A stretch of DNA of 64,000 nucleotides, taken from the NCBI RefSeq assembly GCF_002077945.1, contig NZ_LVYD01000045.1, positions 1 through 64,000 of the forward strand, read 5' to 3'. Source of the stretch: Niastella vici (GTDB taxonomy: Bacteria > Bacteroidota > Bacteroidia > Chitinophagales > Chitinophagaceae). Every line of letters begins with the position of its first letter. Position 1 is the stretch's first letter. The translations under genes were made by a program, and so were the position numbers. The notes below the pieces were generated by a model, which was not told where the DNA came from, did no database searches, and saw nothing but the letters and a program-made list of their open reading frames with translations. Of the stretch, positions 1 to 7,353 are shown one piece after another.

Positions 1-79
1 AAATACTATTTGAATTCGATTTGATTTTATTTAACCGGAACTGAAAATCATTTAAAAAGCCTGTGTGATCGGCATGTGA

Positions 80-481
80 TTATTGCGATGTGATTTTACT
101 GCCGACTATTTGGCTGGTTAAAAGTGCCAGCGCCGCCTTTAATTCCTGGTATGGGCCGCTTTTGGAAACGATCACGTCTGCTCCTTCAGGTTGTTGCGCA
201 TGTGGATCTTTAAAATCCATTGAATAAGCAATGATTTTAATGCCAGGCCATTTTTCTTTTACAACTTTTATGGTTTCATAGCCATCCATTTCAGGCATTC
301 GCATGTCTAAGATGCAGATATCTGGTATGATTCCCCTAACAAGCAAGTCCAGAAAGTCTTTGCCGTTTGTCGCTTGTGGAATTACGTTGTACCCCCAAAG
401 GCTGACTAATTCTTGCAGGCTTTTACGAATTAGAGCATGATCGTCTACGATAGCTACTTTTATTTGGCTACTTATGTTCAT
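80..481 (-). CDS. Single-domain response regulator (receiver only)
   Basis: A 133-residue CheY-like receiver with no output domain. Visible phospho-acceptor chemistry: acidic pair D13-D14 in IVDDH, phosphorylatable D59 in CILDMRMPEMDG, switch residue S87 in AYSM and the conserved lysine K107 in VSKSG. It should accept phosphate from a histidine kinase and act by protein contact. The VDDHALIRKSL start resembles NarL/LuxR-type receivers, but the C-terminal HTH is absent: the protein stops soon after the receiver fold. No kinase lies next to it inside the window. The gene upstream on the same strand (557-1174) is separated by 75 bp, so co-transcription is possible but not shown. Confidence 0.9.
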   Translation of the reverse strand: MNISSQIKVAIVDDHALIRKSLQELVSLWGYNVIPQATNGKDFLDLLVRGIIPDICILDMRMPEMDGYETIKVVKEKWPGIKIIAYSMDFKDPHAQQPEGADVIVSKSGPYQELKAALALLTSQIVGSKITSQ

Positions 482-556
482 AAAGTGGAGTTTAGGTTGG
501 CGAAATTTATAAAGAGGGAACCCAAAGGTGACTGAGGATGGATATTGGAGGTTGTA

Positions 557-1174
557 TTAGTGGACGATCTTATTCCTATTTTTGGGAATGCCTCTGATGT
601 GGTTAACTTCCCTTACATCTATCAGATGGGCTGCTTCTACCAATTTAGAAAGATGAAAATAGAGCGATAGCATATCTTTTTCAATACCGGCTTCAGATAG
701 ACTTGTTTCAACCAGTGCATATTCCAGCAGGTCTTGCAATTCCAATTTCCATTTCGGTAACGACAAGTATTTAAAAAAGCGCTTGAAGGTTATATATGGG
801 TTAGCAAATTCCTTAAATGATAAAGCGCGTGGAAAATAGTCCCATTGGGTAGAATGCACATGCCATCCGCAAAAAAGGTTGGGGTTGAATGAGTCTTCCT
901 TTTTAATGCTCAGCGGTGAAGTTTTATTTTCTTTGTTTAGTAAATAGGCTGCATTGATAACGGATTCTATCATCTTAAAGTCATACAACAAGTCACCTGG
1001 ATTGTATTTACGCCAGATAAATTTACCCGCAGCCGCATTCAGAGCTTGTTTGATACATTTTCTGCGTGCTGATAGGTGGCCAGAACAGAAAAATTCGGCA
1101 ATTACCTGGTAAGGGTCGGTTATTTTCTCTTTGTACCATAGAGAAGTTTGCAAATAATCGTTGGCTGATTTCAT
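557..1174 (-). CDS. Uncharacterised protein paired with HEPN gene
   Basis: A 205-residue soluble, mainly helical protein with no signal peptide or membrane segment. I do not recognise a characterised family. Its reading frame begins 13 bp after the HEPN/nucleotidyltransferase-like gene ends, on the same strand, so the two are probably one transcription unit. Lysine and aromatic residues are abundant (FFKYLSLPKWKLELQDLLEY). It may be a distant relative of RteC-like proteins of Bacteroidota mobile elements, but I could not establish this from sequence alone. The name is left open. Confidence 0.7.
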   Translation of the reverse strand: MKSANDYLQTSLWYKEKITDPYQVIAEFFCSGHLSARRKCIKQALNAAAGKFIWRKYNPGDLLYDFKMIESVINAAYLLNKENKTSPLSIKKEDSFNPNLFCGWHVHSTQWDYFPRALSFKEFANPYITFKRFFKYLSLPKWKLELQDLLEYALVETSLSEAGIEKDMLSLYFHLSKLVEAAHLIDVREVNHIRGIPKNRNKIVH

Positions 1175-1187
1175 AAAGATTAAAGGT

Positions 1188-2099
1188 TTAGGCTATGGGG
1201 GTGGCATTTGGTGTTAATGGAAATGTGGTGGTTTGATTATTCTGTATTGCTATAGCTTTCTTGTTATATAGTTTTCCTGCAACAAGCAATAATTGATGTA
1301 CTCGTTTCTTTAAAAGATTCGCTGTTTCCGTGGGTATAGAATAATCTTCCTTATAGCGTGCATCTGAATAGGCTTTATTAAGTAGATTGAAAAGGGAGGT
1401 TTCTTCTTCCGTGCTACAAGGGAAAATAGTAGAGGGTATAAATGAGAAATTTTCAATAAGAGCCAATAATCGGGAGAGATTGTGTGTAGTTGACCGATAG
1501 CCGGTAAATATTCGAAGTAGGGCCATGCAGGTGTGTTGAGTTGCCTGGTGTAAATCAAACAGAGCTTTTTCATTCCAGCCATTGTCCAGGCAAAAACAGG
1601 CGGTTTTATAAAAGCGCTCCGCCGTTCGGAAGCATTTGTTCCAGGTAGTTTCTAATTTACTCTTTGTTGTTTCATACGATGGTGCTGTCGGAGGGGTGAT
1701 TAAAGTACTATTGCTTGTATTGTAAAGCAGAACGGCTTTATGATAAAGTGTAGTAAGAAAACGGCTGTTTTTGGCTAATAATTCGTTTACAGCATCCAGG
1801 GATTGAACCACGGCAGTAACCTCACAGTCCAGAGAAGTTGCCAATAGATCAATTTTCTGTTGGATTTCATGGTCGGCCTGGTTGTCATCATTACCTGTGA
1901 TTATCAGTAGATCAAAGGTAGCTTTGATTGTGTCTTGGTAGCCGGTATCGTCTTTAAAACAGCTCCAATCCTGGTAATTAGAGGTTCGGTAACCGTAGCA
2001 AAGGATCTTTTCGGGGTGGATGGTTGTAGCAATTTTCTGAATAAACTGGGCTAATAGAGTTACCAGACTCGGGGATAGGTTGTCAAAAGTAGTTAGCAT
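1188..2099 (-). CDS. HEPN domain protein with degenerate nucleotidyltransferase-like N-terminus
   Basis: 303 residues. The N-terminal ~130 residues look like a degenerate minimal-nucleotidyltransferase fold: KILCYGYRT sits where the GS motif of active enzymes would be, followed by an acidic strand FDLLIIT. Residues ~150-275 are HEPN-like, with a helical segment WNEKALFDLHQATQHTCMAL and a terminal YRSTTHNL-LL motif. MNT-HEPN pairs are known toxin-antitoxin or defence modules; here both parts are in one chain. The missing GS motif suggests the first domain is not catalytic. It starts 199 bp from the divergent XRE regulator. Assignment to the HEPN superfamily is fairly safe; the biological role is inference. 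Confidence 0.75.
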   Translation of the reverse strand: MLTTFDNLSPSLVTLLAQFIQKIATTIHPEKILCYGYRTSNYQDWSCFKDDTGYQDTIKATFDLLIITGNDDNQADHEIQQKIDLLATSLDCEVTAVVQSLDAVNELLAKNSRFLTTLYHKAVLLYNTSNSTLITPPTAPSYETTKSKLETTWNKCFRTAERFYKTACFCLDNGWNEKALFDLHQATQHTCMALLRIFTGYRSTTHNLSRLLALIENFSFIPSTIFPCSTEEETSLFNLLNKAYSDARYKEDYSIPTETANLLKKRVHQLLLVAGKLYNKKAIAIQNNQTTTFPLTPNATPIA

Positions 2100-2286
2100 A
2101 AAAGGTTAAAGGTTTGGTATTAAAATAAAAGCATATGCCTTGTGGCTGGGTACGGCTTTTATCTGTAACTAACAGCAAATTACGGGGCGCTTGTACTGTA
2201 CCGAACCAATTTAACTGGTGGACTACCAGTATTTTATTGTATTTTACGAGGGATATAACGGTATAATACCAATACCATAAATTCCA

Positions 2287-2294
2287 TATATTTG
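2287..2294 (+). promoter_or_regulatory. Bacteroidota -7 box TATATTTG before XRE gene
   Basis: The octamer matches the Bacteroidota primary sigma -7 consensus TAnnTTTG. It lies only five bases before the first ATG (2299) of the XRE gene, so the transcript would begin about at or just past that codon. This favours the second ATG at 2314 as the true start, or a leaderless message. No clear -33 TTTG was found at ideal spacing. Confidence 0.4.
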
Positions 2295-2298
2295 AACC

Positions 2299-2721
2299 AT
2301 GATAACTACGCCTATGCCTGAAAAAGTACATCAAGGACGAGCTGTTAAGCGCATACGAGAAATATTACAGGTAAAACAGGAAACCCTGGCTAGCGAACTT
2401 GGTATCAGCCAGCAAAGCGTGTCCCTGTTAGAATCTAAAGAAACGATTGATCCGGAGACTTTAGAGCAAATTGCCAAAACGCTAAAGGTGCCAGTGGAAG
2501 CGATTAAGAGTTTTAATGAAGAAGCAGCCGTTAATATTATAGCGAACACTTTTCAAGACGAATCTGTTGCATATGCCTATAACTACAAGTGTACTTTCAA
2601 CCCATTAGATAAGTATATCGAAACTGTTGAAAAGAATGAAAAGCTTTATGAGGCGTTATTAAAATCAGAACGTGAAAAGATTGCTTTGTTGGAAAAGATG
2701 TTGGGAGAGAAAAAGAAGTAA
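2299..2721 (+). CDS. XRE-family helix-turn-helix regulator
   Basis: 140 residues. An N-terminal lambda-repressor-like HTH covers about residues 13-68 (VKRIREIL, QETLASELGISQQSVSLLE, IDPETLEQIAKTLKVPVEAI). The tail ends in a charged, probably coiled-coil helix (KSEREKIALLEKMLGEKKK) suited to dimerisation. This is a common small Bacteroidota regulator. It is divergent from the HEPN gene and upstream of the SPARTA operon, but a terminator at 2746-2764 separates it from the latter, so it is probably a separate unit. The start could be 2299 or the in-frame ATG at 2314; a -7 promoter box immediately upstream argues for the latter. Confidence 0.85.
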   Translation: MITTPMPEKVHQGRAVKRIREILQVKQETLASELGISQQSVSLLESKETIDPETLEQIAKTLKVPVEAIKSFNEEAAVNIIANTFQDESVAYAYNYKCTFNPLDKYIETVEKNEKLYEALLKSEREKIALLEKMLGEKKK

Positions 2722-2745
2722 TAATAGAACGCTTTTAATACTTTT

Positions 2746-2769
2746 AACCACCTTTTGGGTGGTTTTTTT
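2746..2769 (+). terminator. Rho-independent terminator after XRE gene
   Basis: Seven-base stem AACCACC/GGTGGTT with a TTTTG loop, followed by a run of T. It lies 25 bp past the XRE stop codon and is well placed to end that transcript before the defence operon. Confidence 0.85.
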
Positions 2770-2905
2770 ATTAATGCACTTTCAACAAACGCAATTTGAC
2801 TTATTCATGTATCCTAAAGGTGTTCTAGATTATAATAAGGAAATTTTTCCACAACGGTGGAAAAAGTACTAAAGAAATTAGGATTAATATTCATATTTTG
2901 CTATA

Positions 2906-2926
2906 GGCGTCAATATCATTGACGCC
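2906..2926 (+). promoter_or_regulatory. Hairpin directly before SPARTA start codon
   Basis: A perfect 9-bp inverted repeat GGCGTCAAT-ATC-ATTGACGCC ends eight bases before the ATG of the TIR-APAZ gene. The sequence that follows (CTTTATTAATG) is only weakly T-rich, so this may be an operator or a 5' leader structure near the start codon, or a weak terminator. Function is inference; the symmetry is seen directly. Confidence 0.6.
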
Positions 2927-2934
2927 CTTTATTA

Positions 2935-4227
2935 ATGAATGAAAAGGAAACGATATTTATAAGCCATAAATCTCCAAGCGACAATTATTTTGCTGCATGG
3001 TTAACCTCAAAGTTAAAGTTGCTTGGATACGATGTTTGGCTAGAGGTTGATGAATTGAAAAGCGGAGATCCTTTCTGGCCAGAAATCGAAGCTGTTATAA
3101 GGAACCGGGCGGTAAAATTCCTTATACTCATTTCTAATAACTACTTGGACAATATAAATGATGCCAGTAGTGGAATATTTAAAGAGCTTTCAACCGCAGA
3201 CAGAATTAAAACTATAAAAAATTTTAAAACCCCCATTAAGATTGATGATGTGAATGAGGACAACTTTCCTCTTCAGCTAATGGGACTCAACTCAATTGAT
3301 TTTTTTAACAATTGGCAAAGTGGCCTGGATAAATTACTTGATAGTTTCGGAAAAGAAAAAATTCCTAAAAAAGATCACGCAGACAGTCCACTAAATTTTT
3401 GGCTAGAAGCATTTAAGATTAAAGATTGTCACACAAACGAACCTGAGAAAATATATACTAATTGGTTTCCTTTCACCTTACCAGATAAACTGTACATTCA
3501 TAAACCTATTATTAAAAGTAGCCTTGACAAAACAGATATAATCTACCCATTTATTGAATATAGTGATAGACACATAAGCTTTTTTCCCAGCAGTGCGTAT
3601 CCTGAATCAATCGTAGTTCCTACCAGCGCAGAATTGAGCATCCCTGATATATTAGACCAGCAGCTAGTTCCAATTGATGATTTTCTTTCTTTAAGCGAGC
3701 CTAGAAAAAAGATAATTGAACTAGTAAATAGCGCATTTGCTGAATACTTGTTTCAATCAGGCTTAAAAAAATATGAGCAGTCTAATAGATTAGTATTCTA
3801 CTTCCAAAATACAGAGGCACATAGGAAAAGGATTAGTTTGAAAACTGTGGGTAAAACTAATGTTGCAGTCACAGGTAAGACAAAAGAAAACCGTTGGAGT
3901 TTCGCGATTAGTTTTTTTTCTATCCTGCACCCATACCCTTGTCTGCGTGTGAATAGCCATATCGTATTTGAATCGCAAGAAAATATTGTACTTGACGCTG
4001 ACGAACAGCATCAGCTTAGAAGGAAATTTGGATTTGATTGGTATAATAGAGACTGGTTAGATACCTTATTGGGAATGATGCTAAAGATTTCGGATAGTGT
4101 TAATGATTGTAAAATTAGAATACCCATTGGTCCAAAATTGGAGTTAGTCATTGACGCGATTCCCGCATCTATTGATACTAACTTTGGATATTTTGAACCT
4201 GAGAAAGAAGAAAAGGAAAATGCTTAA
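2935..4227 (+). CDS. TIR-APAZ protein of a SPARTA system
   Basis: 430 residues. The N-terminal TIR domain spans about 1-130: strand TIFISHKS, YDVWLEVDELKSGD, FLILISNNYL, and a candidate catalytic glutamate E84 in IFKEL at the usual TIR NADase position. The remainder is an APAZ-like region that in this family replaces the N/PAZ part of Argonaute and holds the partner subunit. In characterised SPARTA systems the TIR hydrolyses NAD+ after RNA-guided recognition of invading DNA, killing or stalling the cell. The next gene, a short Argonaute, overlaps this one by 8 bp (4220-4227), as expected for a stoichiometric complex. Length and order match known SPARTA pairs, including ones from the same bacterial family. 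Confidence 0.9.
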   Translation: MNEKETIFISHKSPSDNYFAAWLTSKLKLLGYDVWLEVDELKSGDPFWPEIEAVIRNRAVKFLILISNNYLDNINDASSGIFKELSTADRIKTIKNFKTPIKIDDVNEDNFPLQLMGLNSIDFFNNWQSGLDKLLDSFGKEKIPKKDHADSPLNFWLEAFKIKDCHTNEPEKIYTNWFPFTLPDKLYIHKPIIKSSLDKTDIIYPFIEYSDRHISFFPSSAYPESIVVPTSAELSIPDILDQQLVPIDDFLSLSEPRKKIIELVNSAFAEYLFQSGLKKYEQSNRLVFYFQNTEAHRKRISLKTVGKTNVAVTGKTKENRWSFAISFFSILHPYPCLRVNSHIVFESQENIVLDADEQHQLRRKFGFDWYNRDWLDTLLGMMLKISDSVNDCKIRIPIGPKLELVIDAIPASIDTNFGYFEPEKEEKENA

Positions 4228-5770
4228 AATTATACATATAAATGAACCGAATCTTATTTTTGGATTTGACCAGAAAACGATTGATCCCCGCGATGGTCTT
4301 GTTTTATTCGGACCACATCAGCCGTTATACCCCTACTCCTTAAGAATTGGGGTCATCGGTTTACAAGAAGATGTTATTGAATATAAAAATTTTGTTGCAC
4401 AACTAAATCGGCCAATACTTTCAACACAGTCAAAGTATAAAGTAACAAAATCTCTTGAAAGGTCGCGCCCAAGTTTTCCTGGCTTTGAAGCGGTTTTTAA
4501 TGTCAAATGGCCCGTCAAGCCTGAAGTTGAATTAATAATTGGTTCCCTGGAAATTCAAAAGTGCCTAAAGAATCCGAACAGAATTTTACGTGCCAACGAT
4601 CTAGTTGACCTCTACCTAAATAAAATACGTCAAGTTGAAAAGAAAGAGGATGCAAAACTTAACTTATGGTTCATCCTTATTCCCACCCAAATCTATGAAA
4701 CTTGTAATGCTAGTTCTTGGGGGCGAAGTATTGGCAAAGGCACTCACGAATATGTAGAGAAGACTGAAAAGGGCCAAATTTCGTTAAGTTTTTCTGAATA
4801 TGCAGATTACGACAACAAACTGGCAAGGATACTCGACACCGCTTCTGATTTTCACAACTTACTAAAAGCCAGGTTAATTCAAGAACAGATTACAGTTCCT
4901 GTACAGTTAATAGTCGATAAAACGCTAAGATTTCGAAATAGGGATACCAATATACCGTTCCAGGAATATCTGAAGGCAAACTTTGCATGGACGCAATCAA
5001 CCACGGTCTATTACAAATTGGGCAGGTTGCCTTGGAAATTAGGAGATGTCAGGGAAGGTGTATGTTATATAGGCTTAGTCTATAAAAAGCTACCTAATGA
5101 AAGGGAAAGAAATGTTTGCAGTGCAGCACAAATGTTTTTAAAAGATGGTGACGGTTCTGTCTTTAGAGGAAATATTGGGCTTTGGGAAAGTGAAAAACCG
5201 CACGAATATCACCTTGACGAGATGTCTGCTCAAGAATTAATCGGTATGGCCCTAGATGATTATAAAGAAAAATGGAATATATATCCGAACGAACTCTTTA
5301 TTCATGCCAAAGCTAATTTCAACGATATCGAATGGCAAGGCTTTTTAAATGCAGTTCAGAACCGTTCGGCTCACACAAGTTTAGTCGGAATTCTCATTAA
5401 AGATTTAAACGAACTAAAGTTATATCGTCAGCCCTATAATCAATTGGGTAATTATGGTGTAATGCGCGGCACTGCCTTAATTGTTGATGAAAAAGAAGGT
5501 TACCTCTGTACCAAAGGATTTATCCCTCGCCTTAACACTAGCAATAGTTTAGAAATTCCGAGAAATCTGAGAGTAAAAATTGTTCGTGGGAATGCACACA
5601 TTGAAACTGTATTAAAAGATATATTGGCATTAACCAAGTTAAATTACAACGCCTGTGCTTATGGAGATGGAAGCCCAGTAACTCTTAAGTTTTCTAATAA
5701 AATTGGTAGTATTCTAACGTCAATACCCGATTGGAAAGTGGACACTCGACAATTCATGTTTTATATATAA
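4220..5770 (+). CDS. Short prokaryotic Argonaute (SPARTA subunit)
   Basis: 516 residues when started at ATG 4220, inside the tail of the TIR-APAZ gene; a longer frame reaches back to 4151 but would overlap by 77 bp, and the purine-rich AAGAAGAAAAGGAAA just before 4220 fits a ribosome site. The beginning, NLIFGFDQKTIDPRDGLVLFGP, is characteristic of short pAgos. A MID region and a PIWI-like region (LFIHAKANF, LYRQPYNQLGNYGVMRGTAL) follow, ending with a hydrophobic C-terminus FMFYI. Short pAgos lack a working DEDX nuclease site; I see no convincing tetrad here. The expected role is guide-RNA-dependent recognition of foreign DNA to activate the partner TIR NADase. The next TIR gene starts only 3 bp downstream. 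Confidence 0.9.
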   Translation: MLKIIHINEPNLIFGFDQKTIDPRDGLVLFGPHQPLYPYSLRIGVIGLQEDVIEYKNFVAQLNRPILSTQSKYKVTKSLERSRPSFPGFEAVFNVKWPVKPEVELIIGSLEIQKCLKNPNRILRANDLVDLYLNKIRQVEKKEDAKLNLWFILIPTQIYETCNASSWGRSIGKGTHEYVEKTEKGQISLSFSEYADYDNKLARILDTASDFHNLLKARLIQEQITVPVQLIVDKTLRFRNRDTNIPFQEYLKANFAWTQSTTVYYKLGRLPWKLGDVREGVCYIGLVYKKLPNERERNVCSAAQMFLKDGDGSVFRGNIGLWESEKPHEYHLDEMSAQELIGMALDDYKEKWNIYPNELFIHAKANFNDIEWQGFLNAVQNRSAHTSLVGILIKDLNELKLYRQPYNQLGNYGVMRGTALIVDEKEGYLCTKGFIPRLNTSNSLEIPRNLRVKIVRGNAHIETVLKDILALTKLNYNACAYGDGSPVTLKFSNKIGSILTSIPDWKVDTRQFMFYI

Positions 5771-5773
5771 ATA

Positions 5774-6313
5774 ATGATTATAACAGAAGCTCAATTCTTT
5801 AGCGACACTAAAGGAGATAATAAATTTTCTGTATTGTTTGAAAAAGTGTTAGCTGATGCATTTAAAAAAACACTTTACATTTTCATTTCCCATAAACACA
5901 ATGAAGTGAATCATGTTTATAGGCTCCAAGAAATATTAGGCCGATATGGTTTTACAGGCTATGTTGACTGGGAAGACGATAACATGCCTCCTACCACAAG
6001 TGGTGAAACAGCCGTCCAATTGAAAGACAGAATAGTAAAAGCCAGAAAATTTATATTAATAGCAACAGAAGCAGCTATTGAATCCAAATGGTGTAATTGG
6101 GAGGTTGGCTTTGCAGATGCACACAAGTATGAAGATCATTTGGCGTTGCTTCCAATAAAACCTGATCAATCACAATACAAAGGAGAAGAATATTTACAAA
6201 TTTATCCTTCCATTCAGATAAGAAGTGAAAGCTTGGAAAGGTCACAATTATCTTATTACGTTCAGTACCCCAACGGAAAGGAAATATCATTAAAAAACTG
6301 GTTAACAATTTAA
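5774..6313 (+). CDS. TIR-domain protein coupled to SPARTA operon
   Basis: 179 residues, starting 3 bp after the Argonaute stop. A TIR fold covers about residues 32-135: strand TLYIFISHKH, GYVDWEDDNMPP, RKFILIATEAA, and candidate catalytic E110 in WCNWEVGFAD. There is no membrane segment or second recognisable domain; the tail PNGKEISLKNWL is short. It is followed at 10-bp and 9-bp gaps by a membrane protein and a ThsB-like TIR, so these three look like one cassette. The translational closeness to SPARTA may only reflect island compaction. The role is probably NAD+-dependent signalling or depletion in anti-phage defence. Confidence 0.85.
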   Translation: MIITEAQFFSDTKGDNKFSVLFEKVLADAFKKTLYIFISHKHNEVNHVYRLQEILGRYGFTGYVDWEDDNMPPTTSGETAVQLKDRIVKARKFILIATEAAIESKWCNWEVGFADAHKYEDHLALLPIKPDQSQYKGEEYLQIYPSIQIRSESLERSQLSYYVQYPNGKEISLKNWLTI

Positions 6314-6323
6314 AATATAACAT

Positions 6324-6725
6324 ATGGAAAATAAGATCAAACATCTGGAATTTATTCAACTAACCATCACCAGGATGAACGTGAATTCCTTTATGGTAAA
6401 GGGCTGGCTCATAACACTTGTTGCAGCAATTTTTGTTTTGTCTGAAAAGGATGCTAACACAAAATTTCTATGGTACACACCCTTTGCCACCGCAGTGTTC
6501 TATGGTTTGGATACATATTTTTTGATGTTAGAAAGGCAATTCCGCAGTCTTTATAATCATGTTAGGACTTTGCAGGAAGCTGAAATAGACTACTCTATGG
6601 ATATTTCTTCTTACCAAAGCGGAAGAAACAGTTTTGTAAGGTGCCTGGTTTCTCTTACAGTACTCTTGTTTTACCCTGTGGTTCTCGTCGCATCCCTCAT
6701 TGCGGCTGCATATATTAATCATTAA
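6324..6725 (+). CDS. Small three-helix membrane protein, candidate effector
   Basis: 133 residues with three hydrophobic spans: about 25-42 (KGWLITLVAAIFVLS), 49-68 (WYTPFATAVFYGLDTYFL) and 107-130 (RCLVSLTVLLFYPVVLVASL). A conserved-looking charged loop LERQFRSLYNHVR follows the second helix. It resembles a family of small Bacteroidota membrane proteins found among defence genes; I know of no tested function. Placed between two TIR genes with 9-10 bp gaps, it could be the membrane-disrupting effector of a TIR-generated messenger, comparable in logic to transmembrane effectors of CBASS. That role is inference. Confidence 0.75.
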   Translation: MENKIKHLEFIQLTITRMNVNSFMVKGWLITLVAAIFVLSEKDANTKFLWYTPFATAVFYGLDTYFLMLERQFRSLYNHVRTLQEAEIDYSMDISSYQSGRNSFVRCLVSLTVLLFYPVVLVASLIAAAYINH

Positions 6726-6734
6726 TTTTTTGTT

Positions 6735-7232
6735 ATGACCAGAAAAGTTTTTTTTAGCTTTCATTACAAAAGGGACATTGTTAGGGTGTCAAGAATAAGA
6801 AATAGTGGCATCGTTACTTCTAACTATGAAAAATCATCTTTTCTCGACCATGCAGATTGGGAGTCCATTCAGAGAAAAGGTTCTTCTGCTATAAAAGATT
6901 GGATTGACAGCCAACTGATTGGCTCAACTGTAACCTGTGTTTTAATTGGTTCCGAAACCAATGATAGAGAATGGGTACATTATGAGATAGAACAAAGTGT
7001 TTTGAGAAAAAACGCAGTATTAGGAGTCTATGTTCATAATATGAAAGATTTCAATGGGAATGTTGATCGGCCCGGCTTCAATCCTTTGGCCAAACACAAA
7101 ATAAATGGCTATGATTTACAATTGATCGCTCCAGTTTATGATTGGGAATTACATGATGGGTACAGAAGTTTCGGAGGATGGATTGATCAAGCAGTCAGCA
7201 AGTTTAAACATATAGGGCATTTCAGGGGATAA
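6735..7232 (+). CDS. ThsB-like TIR protein (DUF1863/MTH538 TIR type)
   Basis: 165 residues, nearly all TIR-like. It has the hallmark start KVFFSFHYKRDIVRVSRIRNSG, then DHADWESIQRKG, a core strand TVTCVLIGSET and WVHYEIEQSV with candidate catalytic E84. This is the fold of ThsB, the Thoeris sensor that converts NAD+ to a cyclic ADP-ribose isomer when phage is detected. A canonical ThsA (SIR2-SLOG or membrane-macro) is not adjacent; the nearest possible partner is the small membrane protein 9 bp upstream. A paralogue lies at 8737-9357. Family placement is strong; membership of a Thoeris-type pathway is inference. Confidence 0.88.
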   Translation: MTRKVFFSFHYKRDIVRVSRIRNSGIVTSNYEKSSFLDHADWESIQRKGSSAIKDWIDSQLIGSTVTCVLIGSETNDREWVHYEIEQSVLRKNAVLGVYVHNMKDFNGNVDRPGFNPLAKHKINGYDLQLIAPVYDWELHDGYRSFGGWIDQAVSKFKHIGHFRG

Positions 7233-7353
7233 AATCCATTGTATCTACATTATACTTTTTCCAATATCCGATTATATCTTTAAATAATTCCAAAGCCATA
7301 CATTAGAACTTACAATATTTCCTTATTAACTAAATCCTAAATTCTTCCTTAAA

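Noticed and set aside
2672-2872. 66-codon frame behind the XRE gene
   Set aside because: Overlaps the end of the XRE gene in another frame and crosses its terminator.
2935-5770. CRISPR-associated or long-type Argonaute interpretation
   Set aside because: The Argonaute is short, without PAZ, and is paired with TIR-APAZ; no repeats or cas genes are present.
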